Made by a program: the position numbers and the translations under genes
The notes under the pieces: generated by a model
What the model saw: only the letters and a program-made list of their open reading frames with translations
What the model was told of the DNA's origin: nothing
Database searches by the model: none
In this document: positions 29,437 to 32,692 of the stretch, one piece after another
Layout: every line of letters begins with the position of its first letter
Numbering within the stretch: position 1 is the stretch's first letter
From: Streptomyces sp. ISL-1
Lineage (GTDB): Bacteria > Actinomycetota > Actinomycetes > Streptomycetales > Streptomycetaceae
Direction of reading: 5' to 3'
Length of the DNA: 32,692 nucleotides
Assembly (NCBI RefSeq): GCF_018614585.1
Contig: NZ_JAGGOI010000062.1
Coordinates: forward strand, 1 to 32,692

Positions 29437-30342
29437 ATGCAATTGGATTTGAACCTGCTCGCCGCGCTCGACGCACTGCTGGAGGAGGGAAGTGTGGCTG
29501 GGGCGGCCGCGCGCCTGCACGTCACCGCCCCCGCGATGAGCCGGAGTCTGGGCCGAATCCGGCGCACGACCGGGGATCAGATCCTGGTGCGCACCGGCCG
29601 CACGATGACCCCGACGCCGTATGCGATCGCCGTCCGGGAACAGGTGCACGAGCTGCTGCACCAGGTCCAGGGGGTGCTGGCACCGAGCCGTGAACTCGAT
29701 CTGGCAACGTTGGAGCGCACTTTCACACTCCGCTGGCACGATTCCCTGGTCGCCTTGAGCGGCCCCGCACTGCTCGCGGCCGTGCGCGGACAGGCGCCGG
29801 GCGTGCGATTGCGCTTCGTCGCGGAATCGAGCATCGACACCCCCGAGTTGCGGCGCGGCGAGGTCGACCTGGAGGCGAACGCCAACCGCCCGAGCGCACC
29901 GGACATCCGTGCCGAGAACGTGGGCGAGACCCGCCTCGTCATCGTCGTGAGGCAGGGGCACCCCCTCACCCGCGTCAGGACCGTCACCGCAAAGCGGTAC
30001 GCCGCCGCTGAGCACGTCACCGTCTCGCGACGTGGAAACCTCAGCAATGCCCTCGACGACGCCCTCGCGCGGCTCGGCCTCACCCGCCGCGTGGTGGCGA
30101 CCGCGCCCACGGAAGCGGCCGCGCTGGAGTTCGCGCGCGGCTCCGATCTCCTGATCAGCGTCCCCGAAGCCACCACACTGTCCGCGGTCGCCGACCTCGG
30201 CCTGGTCGTGCTCCCCCTCCCGCTCGAACTGCCGTCGGCACCGATATACCTGTCGTGGCATCAGCGCTACGACACCGACCACGCCCACGCCTGGCTGCGC
30301 GGGCTGGCGCGAACCGCGCTGGCCATGTGCGAAGCGTCGTAG
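29437..30342 (+). CDS. LysR-family transcriptional regulator
   Basis: 301 residues from ATG at 29437. It has an N-terminal winged HTH (MQLDLNLLAALDALLEEGSV, AGAAARLHVTAPAMSRSLGR, DQILVRTGRTMTPTPYAIAV) of the standard LysR pattern. A periplasmic-binding-like effector domain follows from about residue 90 (RTFTLRWHDSLVALSGPALL, VDLEANANRPSAPDIRAENV, RLVIVVRQGHPLTRVRTVTA, LLISVPEATTLSAVADLGLV). The effector is not predictable. It is divergently oriented to the IMPase-like/NADP-oxidoreductase pair, 137 bp away, and LysR regulators commonly control such divergent neighbours. A 200-bp spacer without a recognised gene follows before the recombinase's 3' end. Confidence 0.95.
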   Translation: MQLDLNLLAALDALLEEGSVAGAAARLHVTAPAMSRSLGRIRRTTGDQILVRTGRTMTPTPYAIAVREQVHELLHQVQGVLAPSRELDLATLERTFTLRWHDSLVALSGPALLAAVRGQAPGVRLRFVAESSIDTPELRRGEVDLEANANRPSAPDIRAENVGETRLVIVVRQGHPLTRVRTVTAKRYAAAEHVTVSRRGNLSNALDDALARLGLTRRVVATAPTEAAALEFARGSDLLISVPEATTLSAVADLGLVVLPLPLELPSAPIYLSWHQRYDTDHAHAWLRGLARTALAMCEAS

Positions 30343-30545
30343 TCGGCGCCGTCCGGCCGCTTCACCCATACGTCCACGCGACCACCACGGCGATCTGCTT
30401 GAACGTCAGCAGCGGCTTGTCCGTGCGGGTGCTGGCCGTGGGGGCGGCCAGACCGACGCCTGCGGCTCACAATCGCGGATCTCGGGTGTGAGTAGTTGAG
30501 GTACAGGAAGTCCCGGCGAGATTGATCATGGTCTGATGGGGCTGG

Positions 30546-31577
30546 TCAGGACGGGTCAAGCTCAAGGTCGGGATCATTGAGCCGCGGGGCGATGATGCGT
30601 TCGCGGAGGGCAAGCTCCTCGGCGGTGAGAGGATCGCCGGGGCGCCGGATACGAGTGCGCGCGGGCGTTGGCGGAAGGTCCTCAGCTTCGGAGCGCTCGC
30701 CGTCATCGTGCCGTTCGGCTTCGGCGAGCGCGCGGTACACCGAGGCGACCGAGGGGTGCTGGTCCTTGTTCTTGCCAGTCTTGATGGTGAGCTTCTTGGC
30801 GATCTCCGGGACGGGCACGCCCTTGTCCTTGAGGGCCTGGGCGAAGGTGAGCATGTCGTCGTCGATGACCTTCGGGCGTCCGCCGTGGTTGCCCTTCGCG
30901 GCGGCGGTGACCTGGCCTTCGAGGGTCTTCTCCCGGATGTAGTTGCGCTCGATGTGGGCGGCGGCCGCGAGCACGGCGAAGAACATGGCGCCCATGCCCT
31001 GTGGGTCGTAGATGCCGGTGAGCGGGCCGGTGAGGAGTTCGAGCTGGACCCCGGCGTCCTGGAGCTTGCCGGACAGCGTCATGAGCTCGGCGGCGTTCCT
31101 GGCCAGACGCTTGAGCTCATGCACGGTGAGGATGACCTCCTGGTCGGGAGCGGCCTCCTTGATGTCGTACGCCAGCTTGAGCGCCTTCTCCAGTTCGGGC
31201 CGCGTCTTGACCCGGGTGCTGATCTTCTCGGAGAAGATCCGCTTGCAGACCGGTTCGAGCGCATTCAGCTGGGACTGGAGTTCCTGGGTGGCGGTCGAGC
31301 ATCTCGCGTACCCGATGCGGATCGGGGCGGCGGCCGGCGCATCCGGGGTCTGCTCGACGGGCGAGCCCGCCTTCCACGGCCGACCAGGGCCGCGATCCTC
31401 AGGGACGAGGACTTCGAGTTCTTCGCGGAGCGCGGGCACGAGGATGCAGCGCGGGGTGTGGTACTTCGTCGCCGTCTTGCCGCCACGGGTGCGGCACGGA
31501 CTCCCGGCGGGCACTTCGCACTTGGGGCAGTCGTGGCGTTCTACCGCGTTTGCGGCTTGATCGGGCGTCAGATCCAT
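30546..31577 (-). CDS. Serine recombinase (resolvase family) with N-terminal zinc-finger-like domain
   Basis: 343 residues from ATG at 31577. Residues 17-44 hold CPKC...C...H...C (Cys17, Cys20, Cys28, His40, Cys44), a zinc-finger-like module ahead of the usual start. The resolvase catalytic domain begins at about 86: IRIGYARCSTATQELQSQLN, with nucleophile Ser94 by alignment to the YARVST motif of gamma-delta-type resolvases. EVILTVHELKRLARNAAELM carries the conserved arginines, and AHIERNYIREKTLEGQVTAA is the E helix. A DNA-binding HTH follows (DKGVPVPEIAKKLTIKTG). The length is that of small resolvase/invertases, not the large integrases. A 10-bp inverted repeat lies 23 bp upstream of the start. 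Family roles: resolution of cointegrates or DNA inversion; the target here is unknown. Confidence 0.92.
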   Translation of the reverse strand: MDLTPDQAANAVERHDCPKCEVPAGSPCRTRGGKTATKYHTPRCILVPALREELEVLVPEDRGPGRPWKAGSPVEQTPDAPAAAPIRIGYARCSTATQELQSQLNALEPVCKRIFSEKISTRVKTRPELEKALKLAYDIKEAAPDQEVILTVHELKRLARNAAELMTLSGKLQDAGVQLELLTGPLTGIYDPQGMGAMFFAVLAAAAHIERNYIREKTLEGQVTAAAKGNHGGRPKVIDDDMLTFAQALKDKGVPVPEIAKKLTIKTGKNKDQHPSVASVYRALAEAERHDDGERSEAEDLPPTPARTRIRRPGDPLTAEELALRERIIAPRLNDPDLELDPS

Positions 31578-31599
31578 GAGATCACCCTCTCAGAAGTGC

Positions 31600-31637
31600 T
31601 TCGCAGAACACCTTGGTTTTGACAGGGGTTCTGCGAA
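31600..31637. repeat. Perfect 10-bp inverted repeat upstream of the recombinase
   Basis: TTCGCAGAAC at 31600-31609 and GTTCTGCGAA at 31628-31637 are exact inverted repeats separated by 18 bp, starting 23 bp before the recombinase start codon. The layout is what one expects of a recombinase binding site (two half-sites around a crossover or spacer) or an autoregulatory operator. Confidence 0.65.
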
Positions 31638-31913
31638 CGGCGACCTGCGGAAACGTGACCGCCCGGAGGGGGTTCGCCCGAACTCTCGCATCTGATCGTT
31701 TGTGAGATTCGCGCGGCGTCCAGGCGTGGCCCTCGACGGGCGCCTGCGGAACGCCTGGTTGGCCGTCCGATTCCGCGGTGCCGACTGTCAATGGCCGTTG
31801 CGACACTCTGAGGCGATCACTGGCCGGGGAGGGCGGATGGCGTTCCGGGCCAGGGATCGCTGAGTGGGGAACTGCGAGGGGCGGCCTGTAGCTGCTCCGC
31901 GCAGTGCCGTGAG
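31638..31913. other. Intergenic region, no gene recognised
   Basis: Between the inverted repeat upstream of the recombinase and the 3' end of the broken monooxygenase there is no convincing coding sequence. A 111-codon minus-strand frame has no recognisable motif or ribosome binding site. The short AT-leaning stretch near 31688-31708 could contribute to the recombinase promoter. Confidence 0.45.
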
Positions 31914-32480
31914 TCACGAGTCCTGCGCGGCTCCGGCCATCAAAGCGAGCAGGCTGTGGGGTGCGTCGTCATCGATCATGATCGAGTAGAAGCCGTCATC
32001 GTCGGCTTCTACGGCGGCGGCGCGGACGAACATGCTCCGTTCGTGCTCGGCGAGCGCGGCCTCCACATCCTCAGGGTGCGCGGCGAGGGCTCGGCCGAGC
32101 TCGGCGCCGTCCTGCATGGCCAGGTTGGCGCCTTCACCGTTCGGCGCCCTGAGGTGGGCCGCGTCACCGAGCAGGGTCACCCCGGCACACGGTCCCAGCG
32201 GTGCCCGGCCGGCAGTGTAAAGATGGGGCGCAGGACCGGCGGGGTGTCGCTCTCGGTGATCAGCGCGGTGAGTTCAGGGGCCCAGCCGTCGAATTCCTTG
32301 GAGACCCGCGCGGTCAGGGTTGCGGCACCGGCGGCGTTGAAGTCGGCGATCCAGTCCTGGGGCTTTTTCAGCTGTGCGTAGGTGTGCAGGGTTCCGCTGC
32401 CCTCCCGGTGGGCCAGCAGGCCCCTGCCCGGTGCGAGCGCGAACAGCGATCCGGCACCAACCGCTTGCGCGGAGGCCGGG
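31914..32480 (-). pseudogene. FAD-dependent monooxygenase, 5'-truncated and frameshifted
   Basis: On the minus strand from 32480, the frame reads AVGAGSLFALAPGRGLLAHR, then LKKPQDWIADFNAAGAATLT, VSKEFDGWAPELTALITESD and PIFTLPAGHRWDRVPG, followed by TGA. Adding one G to the GGGG run near 32178 would restore the second frame, VTLLGDAAHLRAPNGEGANL, AMQDGAELGRALAAHPEDVE, ending at TGA 31914-31916. GDAAH...GEGANLAMQDG is the FAD-ribityl-binding GD motif of class A aromatic/TetX-like monooxygenases. The N-terminal GxGxxG half is missing, replaced at about 32481 by IS256 sequence. Family members hydroxylate antibiotics or aromatics; this copy is dead. Confidence 0.8.
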
Positions 32481-32481
32481 T

Positions 32482-32692
32482 GGCACCGCCGAGGACGGTG
32501 CGGGCTGGCTGGCTTTCCTGCGCTCGTTGACCGCCCGCGGCCTGTCCGGCGTCCAGCTGGTCGTCTCCGACGCCCACACCGGCCTGGTGAACGCGATCGG
32601 CGCGGTCCTGCCGGGCGCGTCGTGGCAGCGATGCCGCACCCATTACGCCCGCAACCTGCTGAGCCAGGTTCCGAAATCGGCCCAGCCGTGGG
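32482..32692 (+). mobile_element. IS256-family transposase, central fragment running off the window
   Basis: The + frame reads GTAEDGAGWLAFLRSLTARG, then LSGVQLVVSDAHTGLVNAIG, AVLPGASWQRCRTHYARNLL and SQVPKSAQPW to the window edge. This is the block around the second catalytic Asp (VVSDAHTGL) and the CRxHYxRN motif of IS256/mutator-type transposases. The upstream part with the first Asp is absent, since the sequence begins abruptly next to the truncated monooxygenase. Whether the 3' part is intact lies outside the window. Confidence 0.85.

Noticed and set aside
30343..30545. Possible gene remnant between LysR and the recombinase
   Set aside because: A minus-strand stretch (DKPLLTFKQIAVVVAWTYG) looks protein-like but is under 30 codons and matches nothing I recognise.
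30708..31622. Plus-strand 304-codon frame
   Set aside because: Antisense shadow of the serine recombinase; no motif.
1..32692. CRISPR array, rRNA or tRNA genes
   Set aside because: No regularly spaced repeats and no cloverleaf or TTCRANTY-type tRNA signature noticed. The only repeats seen are short operator-like, terminal or tandem ones.

Overview
The window is very GC-rich actinobacterial DNA, almost certainly Streptomyces or a close relative. The evidence is strong G/C bias at third codon positions, GTG starts, GC-rich hairpin terminators, a hybrid kinase/SpoIIE-type phosphatase, an NsdA-like TPR regulator and typical Streptomyces insertion-sequence families. It reads as an accessory region. 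Small functional cassettes alternate with broken mobile elements: IS5, IS256 (twice), IS110, a tyrosine integrase, a group II intron fragment and a serine recombinase. No rRNA, tRNA or CRISPR array was seen.

Layout. 1-3318 (-): a very large hybrid sensor kinase, response regulator and PP2C phosphatase, open at the window edge. 3490-4302: an IS5 transposase scrap fused to a decayed glycine-rich protein. 4622-9384 (-): a co-directional block read from right to left as a secreted FN3 / NucA-NucB-type nuclease, a SUKH (SMI1/KNR4)-like protein, an OLD-type TOPRIM protein and a two-domain VOC protein. 9589-11080: IS256 debris, a RidA protein and decayed fragments. 11261-12028 (-): a methyltransferase. 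12184-13688: an IS5-family element with matching inverted repeats and CTAG flanks, which encloses a Nudix gene as well as its transposase.

14179-15510 (+): a cytochrome P450, converging through a shared hairpin on a three-gene (-) operon. In transcription order the operon is an asparagine-synthetase-like amidotransferase that has lost its glutaminase cysteine, a Nudix hydrolase and a nucleotide-sugar dehydrogenase. A divergent TPR regulator (19672-21069) faces the operon across a region with repeated CGCGTACGACT boxes. 21411-23926: a frameshifted integrase and a truncated group II intron. 23930-25462: a methyltransferase diverging from an XRE-cupin regulator. 25478-27760: a TetR fragment, a small HTH/coiled-coil gene and a frameshifted IS110. 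27843-30342: an inositol-monophosphatase-like gene and an NADP-binding oxidoreductase on (-), with a divergent LysR regulator. 30546-31577 (-): a zinc-finger serine recombinase with an inverted repeat just upstream. 31914-32692: a truncated FAD monooxygenase abutting an IS256 fragment.

The most interesting points are: the nuclease/SUKH pair, a candidate toxin and immunity protein; the Nudix-carrying IS5 element; and the amidotransferase/Nudix/UDP-sugar dehydrogenase cassette, whose amidotransferase appears unable to use glutamine in the usual way. Many pseudogenes differ from intact reading frames by single-base indels, several of them in short homopolymers, so sequencing error has to be weighed against real decay.
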